64,000 bases of DNA from Pseudoalteromonas luteoviolacea S2607 (lineage in GTDB: Bacteria > Pseudomonadota > Gammaproteobacteria > Enterobacterales > Alteromonadaceae). Positions 40,754-49,094 of this stretch are shown here, piece after piece. Location: the NCBI RefSeq assembly GCF_001625575.1, contig NZ_AUXV01000007.1, positions 62,001 to 126,000 of the forward strand, given 5' to 3'. The notes beneath the pieces were generated by a model. It ran no database searches. It was not told the origin of the DNA and saw only the letters and a list, made by a program, of their open reading frames with translations. How positions within the stretch are numbered: position 1 is the stretch's first letter; each line of letters begins with the position of its first letter. The position numbers and the translations under genes were made by a program.

Positions 40754-42823
40754 TCAGTCTATTTGCCTTGCAAAGGGTGGCAGCGTGTCAAGCATGGCTT
40801 TACCGTAACGTTTTGTTATCAGGCGCCTATCAAGTATCGTGATGCGACCAGAGTCAGTTTCTTTGCGCAGCAGTCTACCACAGCTTTGCACTAATTTCTT
40901 TGCTGCATCTGGCACAGTGATAGATAAAAATGGATTTCCGCCTTTTGATTGAATAAATTCAGCTTGCGCCTCTTCGACAGGAGAAGTCGGAACGGCAAAA
41001 GGAATTTTGGTGATCACCAAGTTTTCGAGATATTTTCCAGGTAGGTCAAGTCCTTCCGAAAGGCTTTGCGTTCCAAATAAAATGCTACCTGCTCCTAAGT
41101 CTACCGCGGCTTTGTGACGAGTGAGTAAGGCTTCTCGAGACATTTCTCCTTGCACCAAAATGTTGAGCTTTTTCTTCCTAAGCGCAGTAACAACATGGCC
41201 CATTTGCCAATAAGAAGCAAAGAGCACTAAGTTTGCCTTATTTTTATCTAGATAAGTCGGCAATGCATCGGCTAGGAAATCACTAAAGGCTTTATCAGTT
41301 GGCTCTACTTTTGTTTTTGGAATATGCAAGGTTGCCTGTTTGTCGTAATCAAATGGGGAGTCCGCTTTGATAAATTTTACGCCTGGTTCACTGGCTAACC
41401 CACTTTCTTTGGAAAAGTGATCGAAACTACCGAGCGCTGTCAGGGTTGCAGAACACAACACTGCGCCTGCGCACTCTCGCCAAAGTTTATCTTTGAGATA
41501 AAACCCAACCTCAATGGGGCAATCACAAAGTAAGTGATCATGGTGATGCTTATATTCCATCCGCTTTATCCACCGAGCATGAGGGGTACTTTCCCCCTTG
41601 GCTGCATAGCTAAACCACAGTTTGTTCAGTTGCTCTAAGCGATTAATATATTGACCACTTTCAACGAGAAATGGATCTGCTAAAAACGCCTGCACATCTC
41701 CATCTGATACGTCAGTTGTTAATGCATCATGCATTTTATTCAGTGCTCTTAAGGCATCTAAGGTCGCATCTGCAATATCTTTGGCTTGTGTTGTCAGTGA
41801 CTCAGGCACTTCTCCGTTAATGAATCGGTAGGTGTCATCGTCGTTATACTTAAAGTCAGCTTGGTCTAAACTATCACGTACAGATTTTAATAGCTTGCTG
41901 ACGTCATTAGCCGCATCATTGAGCTTAAAGTTTTGTCCAATGGCTTTTTGAGAGACAATGGCGCCAGCCATCCTACCGCTGAATTTAAGCAGCTTCTCAA
42001 GCCACTCAATTGTGCCTTTTATTGTTGCAGCAGCTGAAGAAAAGTCTCGCGTAATGTGTGGTAGATGATGGGCTTCATCTATGACATAAAACGTTTCTTC
42101 TGGCTCCGGTAAGATAGTTCCACCACCTAACTCTAAATCGGCAAGCAACAAAGCATGGTTAATGACTAACACGTCCATTTGTTGAATCTTTTGCCGTGCT
42201 AAATGAAATGGACATAAATGATGAGATTTCATTTGCCGTTGGCACGCGTGTTTGTCACAGGCAATTAAGTTCCAAACTTTGTCGGGAATTGTGTCTTCCC
42301 AACTATCTCTGTCTCCTGCCCACTGTTTGTTTTGATAGGCATTTGCAAGCTCTCTCAAGCACTTTTGCTCCATATCAGAGAGGGGGGAAGTGGTGGTAGG
42401 TACCAAAGAGAGTTGTGTGTCATCTTCATTGACAGCCGCCATCAACTTTTGCACACAAATGTATCTTTGTCTGCCTTTTACTAAATCAAACTTAAAGTCG
42501 ATCCCGCTGTGTTCTTTAAAGAAAGGTAGCTCTTTTTCTATAAGCTGCTCTTGCAGTGCAACCGTGGCGGTCGAGATAACGAGCTTTTTCTTTTTTGCGA
42601 GGGCCAAAGGAAGCGCGCCGAGGCAGTAGGCTAAAGATTTACCGGTACCAGTACCGGCTTCTATGACACAAATACGCTGAGACTTATGATATTCACCAGC
42701 GAGCGTTTTGGCGATTTCTGCGACTAGGTAATTTTGGCTGCTACGCGGGCGATAGTCTTCCAATTGATTGGCGATGTTCTGATGGGCATGACGTACGGTT
42801 TTTTTTAATGAGTCTGACAACAT
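40754..42823 (-). CDS. dinG: ATP-dependent DNA helicase DinG
   Basis: 689 residues. XPD/DinG group: motif I EAGTGTGKSLAY, DEAH box VIDEAHHLPH, late motif VQSCGRLLRKETDSGRI and SEGLDLPG. Cysteines that should bind the iron-sulfur cluster lie between (C in KCLREL, then CDKHACQ and HLCPFH). It unwinds DNA, including R-loops, and in E. coli is SOS-induced. Here the start codon is 23 bp from that of DNA polymerase II on the other strand, so promoters of the two genes must overlap each other's coding region. I found no LexA box there. Confidence 0.93.
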   Translation of the reverse strand: MLSDSLKKTVRHAHQNIANQLEDYRPRSSQNYLVAEIAKTLAGEYHKSQRICVIEAGTGTGKSLAYCLGALPLALAKKKKLVISTATVALQEQLIEKELPFFKEHSGIDFKFDLVKGRQRYICVQKLMAAVNEDDTQLSLVPTTTSPLSDMEQKCLRELANAYQNKQWAGDRDSWEDTIPDKVWNLIACDKHACQRQMKSHHLCPFHLARQKIQQMDVLVINHALLLADLELGGGTILPEPEETFYVIDEAHHLPHITRDFSSAAATIKGTIEWLEKLLKFSGRMAGAIVSQKAIGQNFKLNDAANDVSKLLKSVRDSLDQADFKYNDDDTYRFINGEVPESLTTQAKDIADATLDALRALNKMHDALTTDVSDGDVQAFLADPFLVESGQYINRLEQLNKLWFSYAAKGESTPHARWIKRMEYKHHHDHLLCDCPIEVGFYLKDKLWRECAGAVLCSATLTALGSFDHFSKESGLASEPGVKFIKADSPFDYDKQATLHIPKTKVEPTDKAFSDFLADALPTYLDKNKANLVLFASYWQMGHVVTALRKKKLNILVQGEMSREALLTRHKAAVDLGAGSILFGTQSLSEGLDLPGKYLENLVITKIPFAVPTSPVEEAQAEFIQSKGGNPFLSITVPDAAKKLVQSCGRLLRKETDSGRITILDRRLITKRYGKAMLDTLPPFARQID

Positions 42824-42846
42824 GTGGATCGCCTAAGCAAAAAAGT

Positions 42847-45219
42847 ATGGATATAATTACAGGGGTGTATTTTAGGCGGGGTTCACATTTGGCACAAGCA
42901 GTATATCAGGGCTTTATTTTATCAAGGCAGCAAGTGTCTCATCGAGGGCGGTTGCGTTTATGTTATTGGCTAAAAACTGAGCAAGGGGTTGTCAAAGCGT
43001 TTGTTGATAATGAGCGGTGTGTGTTTTTTATTAAAACGGCAGATATTGCAAAGGCCAAGCACGCATTAGAGCTGCTTGAAGGTGAATATAGCATGTCATC
43101 TTTGCCACTTAAACACTTCGATCAATCGCCAATGACAGGGGTGTACTTTTCTCACCTGAGCGGTTTCTACCGTGCCAAAGAAGCTTTGGACAAAGTACTC
43201 CCTATATATGAAGAGGATATTCGCCACGCTGATCGTTATTTGATGGAGCGTTATATCAAAGGCGGTGTTTGGGTAACCGGTGAGCCAAATCAAAAATTAG
43301 GATACACCGAGCTAAACCATGCCAAGCTTAAAGCCAATGATGCATTTATGCCGCACTTTAAGATGTTGTCTTTTGACATTGAGTGCAGTGGAGATGGCAT
43401 TTTATTCTCGGTGGGCATAGTCACACAAGCGCAGCGCTTAGTGATTATGATTGGTGAGGCGCAATCCAGTGATATGGAAATCATTTGGGTTAAAGACGAA
43501 ATAGCCTTACTCAATACTTTGTGCGAAGAAATAAACCGACTTAACCCAGATGTGCTGATTGGTTGGAATGTTATAGAGTTTGACTGTGTCGTACTGCACG
43601 AGCGAGCGCAGGCACTCGGTGTCGCCCTTAATATTGGTAGAGACGGTAAAGCCATGCTGGTTTCCAGTGGTCACTTTACCCGTGTACTCATCCCAGGTCG
43701 TGTGGTCATTGACGGCATCGATACCATGAAAAATGCAACTTACCACTTCGAAACGTTTAAATTGAGCTTTATCGCGCATGAAGTACTTGGTCGCACCAAA
43801 TTGATTGGTCAAGATGACCGATTGGAAGAAATAGTACGCCAATTCCATGAAGATAAGGTGTCACTAGCCAATTATAACTTGCAGGACTGCGTGCTAGTTT
43901 GGGATATCTTTTGCAAGCTGTCGTTATTGGAGTTTGCAATCGCGCGAACTAAATTGACGGGGCTTGAGTTGGAGAGAATGGGAGGCTCTGTTGCTGCATT
44001 TACCAACCTGTATTTACCTTTACTGCATCGCAGTGGATACATAGCCCCAAATCTAGGTGAACACGGGCTAAACTTTGATAGCCCAGGTGGGTATGTGATG
44101 GACTCAAAACCTGGGCTATACAAGAATGTATTGGTGCTCGATTTTAAAAGTCTTTACCCGTCTATAATCCGTTCATTTTGTATTGACCCAATGGGGTTGA
44201 TTGAGGGGGAGCAAGCGCCAGAAAAAGCCATTCCTGGATTTAATAAAGGGAAATTCTCTCGAGAGTTACACCACCTTCCTAGGTTAGTAGCAAAACTTGC
44301 CGATGAAAGGCAGCAAGCGAAGCTACAGGGTGAGCAGATGTTACAACAAGCCATTAAGATCATCATGAATAGCTTATATGGCGTATTGGGGTCCAAAGGA
44401 TGTCGGTTTTATGATCCGAGATTATCGAGCTCAATTACGATGCGAGGCCATGAAATCATGCAGACAACTCGACGCTGGATAGAAGAGATGGGCTATGAGG
44501 TTATTTATGGGGATACGGACTCTACCTTTGTAAAAGTTGCAGACCATTTATCACAGGTTGAGTGTAAACAATTGGGTGCGAAGCTGATGCAAGATATCAA
44601 TCAGCGCTGGTCCAAGCTTATCCTTGATGAATATCAACTGGAGAGCTATTTAGAAATTGAATTCGAAACGCACTATAACCCGTTTTTTATGCCGACGATT
44701 CGTGGGCAAGAGACAGGATCTAAGAAGCGCTACGTTGGGCAAATAGAAAAAGCAGGTTCGCAAGAGCTGGTGTTTAAAGGGATGGAAACAGTACGCAGCG
44801 ATTGGACACAAATAGCCAAGGAGTATCAGCAAGCGGTGATACGGGCTTTATTTGATGGAAAGAATGTAGTGGAAGTAACGGAAGACTATATCAACCAAAT
44901 AATCTCTGGTCAGGTAGATGAAAAGCTAATCTACAAAAAGCGGCTGGGGAAATCCTTGGAATCATACGTTAAGAATATTCCCCCTCACGTCAGAGCGGCT
45001 AAAGAGGCAACGCAACAAGGAATTGTTTCAGGTTTAGGGAAGGGGAGCCAAGTTGCTTACTATATTAGTGGCACCGGTCCTAAGCTGTTTATTAATAGCA
45101 TGACATATCTCGATTACACACATTATATAGAGAAGCAAATACTGCCTATATACAAAATGCTGCCCGAAATAGATGAAAATGCCATCAATTTGGCTGGGCA
45201 GCGTTCATTGGACTTGTAA
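42847..45219 (+). CDS. polB: DNA polymerase II
   Basis: 790 residues from ATG 42847; the E. coli enzyme has 783. Exonuclease motif FDIECSGDG (catalytic Asp-Glu) near 180, polymerase motif A DFKSLYPSIIRSF, motif B IKIIMNSLYGVLGSKGCRFYDP, motif C YGDTDSTF, and thumb KKRYVG. It is a family B polymerase used in replication restart and translesion synthesis. Divergent from dinG. The E. coli homologue is LexA-controlled together with dinG; here both start in a 23-bp gap. No stop or frameshift was seen. Confidence 0.95.
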   Translation: MDIITGVYFRRGSHLAQAVYQGFILSRQQVSHRGRLRLCYWLKTEQGVVKAFVDNERCVFFIKTADIAKAKHALELLEGEYSMSSLPLKHFDQSPMTGVYFSHLSGFYRAKEALDKVLPIYEEDIRHADRYLMERYIKGGVWVTGEPNQKLGYTELNHAKLKANDAFMPHFKMLSFDIECSGDGILFSVGIVTQAQRLVIMIGEAQSSDMEIIWVKDEIALLNTLCEEINRLNPDVLIGWNVIEFDCVVLHERAQALGVALNIGRDGKAMLVSSGHFTRVLIPGRVVIDGIDTMKNATYHFETFKLSFIAHEVLGRTKLIGQDDRLEEIVRQFHEDKVSLANYNLQDCVLVWDIFCKLSLLEFAIARTKLTGLELERMGGSVAAFTNLYLPLLHRSGYIAPNLGEHGLNFDSPGGYVMDSKPGLYKNVLVLDFKSLYPSIIRSFCIDPMGLIEGEQAPEKAIPGFNKGKFSRELHHLPRLVAKLADERQQAKLQGEQMLQQAIKIIMNSLYGVLGSKGCRFYDPRLSSSITMRGHEIMQTTRRWIEEMGYEVIYGDTDSTFVKVADHLSQVECKQLGAKLMQDINQRWSKLILDEYQLESYLEIEFETHYNPFFMPTIRGQETGSKKRYVGQIEKAGSQELVFKGMETVRSDWTQIAKEYQQAVIRALFDGKNVVEVTEDYINQIISGQVDEKLIYKKRLGKSLESYVKNIPPHVRAAKEATQQGIVSGLGKGSQVAYYISGTGPKLFINSMTYLDYTHYIEKQILPIYKMLPEIDENAINLAGQRSLDL

Positions 45220-45712
45220 ACCTCTGAAAAAGATTGTTTATCGCTTTGTAATATTCACGAATTAACTGTTCAGCACTTAGTCAGTGTTCAAAATGCCGAT
45301 TATCATCTTGTAAATCTCCCTCCCTGCAATGCAAAGAAAATGTATTAATTTAGTGGGCTTGGATAAATTTTAGGCACTTAGACAAAAAGAAAAAATATTT
45401 TTTTTAACCTTTCTAGCTGTTGATTTCTTCAGCTTTAGTTTTTTGCGCCTAAATAGTGAACTTGCTAACTGTGAAATTAATTAATTTATTTCATTATTTT
45501 GAAGTAAGTGTTTATTTACGTTTTAAAGCCTTTAAATAATGGGGTTTTGTATGTTTACTCTGTGTAAGTGAGTGTTAACTGTATCAAGTTTGACGCTTAA
45601 CATGCCTCCCGATTAGTATCCTCCGCGAATTTTCAAATCAGGCCATTAGAGCCAGATATAAAGACTTATAAAACTCAAGCTTACCAACTGTAGTAAGCCC
45701 AGGGAGAATCAC
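45220..45712 (+). other. Leader region of first TonB-dependent receptor
   Basis: 493 bp, very AT-rich. It has no gene I can support. It holds a promoter at 45590-45619 and the ribosome leader CCAGGGAGA directly before the receptor start. No hairpin or motif beyond these was identified. Confidence 0.6.
45590..45619 (+). promoter_or_regulatory. Promoter of TonB-dependent receptor 1
   Basis: TTGACG (45590-45595), 18-bp spacer, TAGTAT (45614-45619), then a C-rich discriminator (CCTCCGC). 5'-UTR about 87 bases. The same -35, spacing and -10 appear ahead of receptor 2 and, slightly altered, receptor 3. Confidence 0.7.
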
Positions 45713-48382
45713 ATGTTGAACACTAAAGTTACTAAAGCTGTGCGTATTGCATTGGCATTTGGTGCAGCTTCTTCTGCTGCTGTCGCGAATGTAGCGATGG
45801 CTGAAGAAGGCGCTGAAAAAGTAGAACGTATCGAAATTACCGGTTCACGCATCAAGCGTGTTGACATGGAAGGCGCAAGCCCTGTTGAGGTTATCTCGAC
45901 AGCTGAATTTGAGAGCCAAGGTCGCGTATCTGTAGCAGAGGCGCTGCAGAGCGTTACTTCAAATAGCTTTGGTTCAGTTGCCCCAACTTCTGGTAGCAGT
46001 GGGCAGTCACAAAGCACTGTGAGCCTATTAGGCGCTGGTGCTGGCCGTACGCTGGTACTAGTAGACGGTAAACGTTTAGGTGGTTCTCCATCACTTAATG
46101 CAGGTGGTGCAAACCTTAGCTCTATCCCGATGGCGGCAGTAGAGCGTATCGAGATTTTAAAAGATGGTGCATCTGCAATTTATGGTTCTGATGCAATTGC
46201 TGGTGTTATCAATGTAATCTTGAAAAAAGATTTTGAAGGTGCTGCATTCGATATTCAAGTTGGCCGCCCAGAGGCTGATGGTGGCGAGACGAAACAAATG
46301 TCTATGTCATTTGGTGTGAGCTCGGACAAAGGTAATATTACGTTTGTTTATGACCACCAGGAGCGTCGTGCAATCTTCGACCGTGACCGTTCATACACAT
46401 CTGCGACGATGGAAGACTCAAACAACGACGGTGTAATCTCAATTTACAACGAAACAACGGGCATTAGTTATTTTGGTGCAACGGTTCAAGGTAAAGATGG
46501 TAACTATTTAGCTTCACCTAAGTGTGATGAGCTATCTAAAAATGTACCTGGGTTTGTTGGTAAGCTAGATCAAGGTAGTGCTTTAGGTGGTATTGGTAAA
46601 GGTGAAGTATGTGGTTATGCATTTGCAGATGTATCGGCAAACATGGCTTCTACAAAGCGTGATTCAATCATGACGAGCCTTACGTACGAATTAACCGATG
46701 ACATCGAATTGTATGCACGCGGTATGTTTAGCCGTAACGATTCTTTTGGCCGTTACGCACCGCCAGCAGCTGAGTGGGAAAACATGGCTGCTGACAACGA
46801 GCACAACCCAACTAATGACGTAGTAAATGGTCAATTCCGTTGGTACCAACTGGGTAATCGTGACGGTGAAGTGACAGATTATCAACAAGACCTACTAATT
46901 GGTCTTAAGGGTATGGCTGGTGACACGGCTGAGTGGGAGGTGTCTTACCATAAAGCAAGATTAGACTACCGCACTGCTGGTCGCTATTACCTAAGTTATG
47001 CTGGTCTTGCATACAATGAGCTAAATGAAATTGATATGGGTTCAGAGGAAGGTATCAACAACATGCGTGCAACAACGTATGCTGAGAACCAAAGTGAACT
47101 GGATCACTTCTTTGCAGGCCTAGGTTTTGAGTTTGGTGAATTGCCAGGCGGTATGATCAGCCACTATGTGGGTGGTGAATATTTTGAAGAGATCTTATCT
47201 TCAAAGTATGATGCACAAAATGACGCAGGCTTGATCGGCGGTAATGCAGGTGGTTCTGGCCACGGTGAGCGTGATGTGTCTGCATTGTTTTACGAAGTAG
47301 CACTCCCAGTCCTAGATAACCTAATTGTAAGCGCAGCATATCGTTACGATGACTACAGTGACTTTGGTAGCGTTGGTAATCCAAGCATTAAGGTCGAATA
47401 CCGCCCAATGGATGACCTATTAGTACGTGGTTCATACTCTGAAGGTTTCCGTGCTCCGACGCTAAAAGAGCTATACGGTGCTGACTCTGAAGGTAGCCCG
47501 ACTACAACGGACTATGTTGCATGTCGTAATCAGCTTGGTGCAAATGCAACGCAATCACAAATTGCTCAAGCGTATGCGAAATGCCCTACGAGCTCATTCA
47601 AAGAAGTTAGGCAGAGCAACCCAGATCTAGGCCCTGAAGAGTCTACATATATCAACTTAGGTGTTGTTTACTCTGGCCTTGAAGACGTTTCTATCAAAGT
47701 GGATTACTTTGAACTAGAGGTGGACAACGTAATTTCACTGATCACTATCCAAGATTTAGTTCACTTGGAGAATGGCAATCGTCTTGATGAGATTTATGCA
47801 AAGTTCCCTGATGTGAGCTTAAGCCGTGGTTCAAATGGTTCTATTGCTGGTAAATCTTATACTCAGTCTGCGAATGGTTCATTTATGTCACGCAAAGGCT
47901 TTGATATTGATTTGTCATACAAGCTAGACACACACTTTGGTGAGTTTAAGTTTAAGAGCGTAACGACTCTTCTAACAGAAGTTGGTGAAGATGTTTACTT
48001 CTCTGGTCCAACTAGCGATCAGAAAGGTGGACCACAACAACCTGATTGGCGTTCACAATTCACAGTTAATTACTCTTTAGATAATTTCTCATTGAACTGG
48101 ACGACTGACATTATTTCAAACACGTACGAAAATGACGTTGTACAGGTTGATGCAAATGACAACCCTTACATTGTGTACACGGGTAACTTGCCAACGTATG
48201 TGACTCACAACCTGAACATGAAGTTCTACACTGAGACTTACGGTACATTCACTTTAGGCGCGCGTAACTTATTCGACAAAGATGTACTATTTGATGAGAA
48301 CGGTAAGTGGGTGGATGACGCAATGTATAACACCGGCCATATCGGAAGAGAGATCTTCGCAGGTTACAGTATCAGTTTCTAA
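45713..48382 (+). CDS. TonB-dependent outer-membrane receptor 1
   Basis: 889 residues with signal peptide (about 1-29, ...AAVANVAMA), TonB-box-like start EKVERIEITGSRIKR, plug domain to about 170 (RTLVLVDGKRLGG, AAVERIEILKDGASAIYGSDAIAGVINVIL) and a beta-barrel ending in the family C-terminus REIFAGYSISF. The plug and N-terminus are near-identical in pattern to two further receptors downstream. In this group (sometimes called SusC-like/oligosaccharide or peptide type in Alteromonadales) the ligand is often an oligosaccharide or peptide; it cannot be assigned. Codon use looks optimised. Leader CCAGGGAGA lies just before the ATG. Confidence 0.92.
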   Translation: MLNTKVTKAVRIALAFGAASSAAVANVAMAEEGAEKVERIEITGSRIKRVDMEGASPVEVISTAEFESQGRVSVAEALQSVTSNSFGSVAPTSGSSGQSQSTVSLLGAGAGRTLVLVDGKRLGGSPSLNAGGANLSSIPMAAVERIEILKDGASAIYGSDAIAGVINVILKKDFEGAAFDIQVGRPEADGGETKQMSMSFGVSSDKGNITFVYDHQERRAIFDRDRSYTSATMEDSNNDGVISIYNETTGISYFGATVQGKDGNYLASPKCDELSKNVPGFVGKLDQGSALGGIGKGEVCGYAFADVSANMASTKRDSIMTSLTYELTDDIELYARGMFSRNDSFGRYAPPAAEWENMAADNEHNPTNDVVNGQFRWYQLGNRDGEVTDYQQDLLIGLKGMAGDTAEWEVSYHKARLDYRTAGRYYLSYAGLAYNELNEIDMGSEEGINNMRATTYAENQSELDHFFAGLGFEFGELPGGMISHYVGGEYFEEILSSKYDAQNDAGLIGGNAGGSGHGERDVSALFYEVALPVLDNLIVSAAYRYDDYSDFGSVGNPSIKVEYRPMDDLLVRGSYSEGFRAPTLKELYGADSEGSPTTTDYVACRNQLGANATQSQIAQAYAKCPTSSFKEVRQSNPDLGPEESTYINLGVVYSGLEDVSIKVDYFELEVDNVISLITIQDLVHLENGNRLDEIYAKFPDVSLSRGSNGSIAGKSYTQSANGSFMSRKGFDIDLSYKLDTHFGEFKFKSVTTLLTEVGEDVYFSGPTSDQKGGPQQPDWRSQFTVNYSLDNFSLNWTTDIISNTYENDVVQVDANDNPYIVYTGNLPTYVTHNLNMKFYTETYGTFTLGARNLFDKDVLFDENGKWVDDAMYNTGHIGREIFAGYSISF

Positions 48383-48401
48383 TCTAGAAATTAAACACGT
48401 A

Positions 48402-48427
48402 AAAGCCTCGAATTAATTCGAGGCTTT
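48402..48427 (+). terminator. Terminator after receptor 1
   Basis: AAAGCCTCGAAT-TA-ATTCGAGGCTTTTTTT: perfect inverted repeat, T-run follows. Confidence 0.85.
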
Positions 48428-49094
48428 TTTTGATTATCCCTATCTCCAATAGTTTTGTCTCACACATCAATTCCATCTATACGCCAAATGTATTGCCTTA
48501 CTTTAGGCTAGATTCAACTGTTGCATAAATTCAATTTAATCAGTGTGCATCTTTTTGTTTCTTAAATAGGTAAAAGATCAAGTAAAGGTTTATTCTGTAT
48601 CCATTATGTAAACTGGATTCTGATTTACCTTGTTGTGTTTACTTTATTTTATCTAAAGTTGACTGTTAACAAAGGGATAACCTATGGGTTTTTACCTTGT
48701 TTTATTTTTATCTAACTGTTTTATAAGAGGTTATTTTTTAATTGTACACAGTTTGTTAATTGGGTACGGGTGGTTTTGGGTTATTATTGTGTTTTTTGAT
48801 CTAGTTATCTGGGTGTATTGTTTTTGTAATTATTCTGGATATTCTGAGAATTTGAGCTAACCTAAAATATCTCAATTAAAAACAGGGGGTTAATGTTTTA
48901 TATGTGTACCCAATGTAACTGATGTTGTTAGTTTATGTTTATTTTTGCAATGATATATGAAATAAAATTGTTGACGCTTCGGGTTTGGATTGTTTAGTAT
49001 TCCTGCACCATGTTGCTGCAAGCGCAACAATAAAGATTTGGTTTACACCAATTAAATAATTATAACCACACAAATGTGGTCCAGGGAGATTCAA
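48428..49094 (+). other. Leader region of second TonB-dependent receptor
   Basis: About 667 bp, T-rich, no gene supported. It contains the promoter at 48971-49000 and a leader CCAGGGAGA at about 49081-49089. The 500 bp before that promoter hold nothing I can name; long regulatory regions for receptors are common, but no operator was found. Confidence 0.6.
48971..49000 (+). promoter_or_regulatory. Promoter of TonB-dependent receptor 2
   Basis: TTGACG (48971-48976), 18-bp spacer, TAGTAT (48995-49000), then TCCTGC discriminator. 5'-UTR about 88 bases. The -35 extends to TTGACGCTT, as for receptor 1. Confidence 0.7.

Noticed and set aside
42800-42860. LexA box between dinG and polB starts
   Set aside because: I looked for CTG-N10-CAG and found none.
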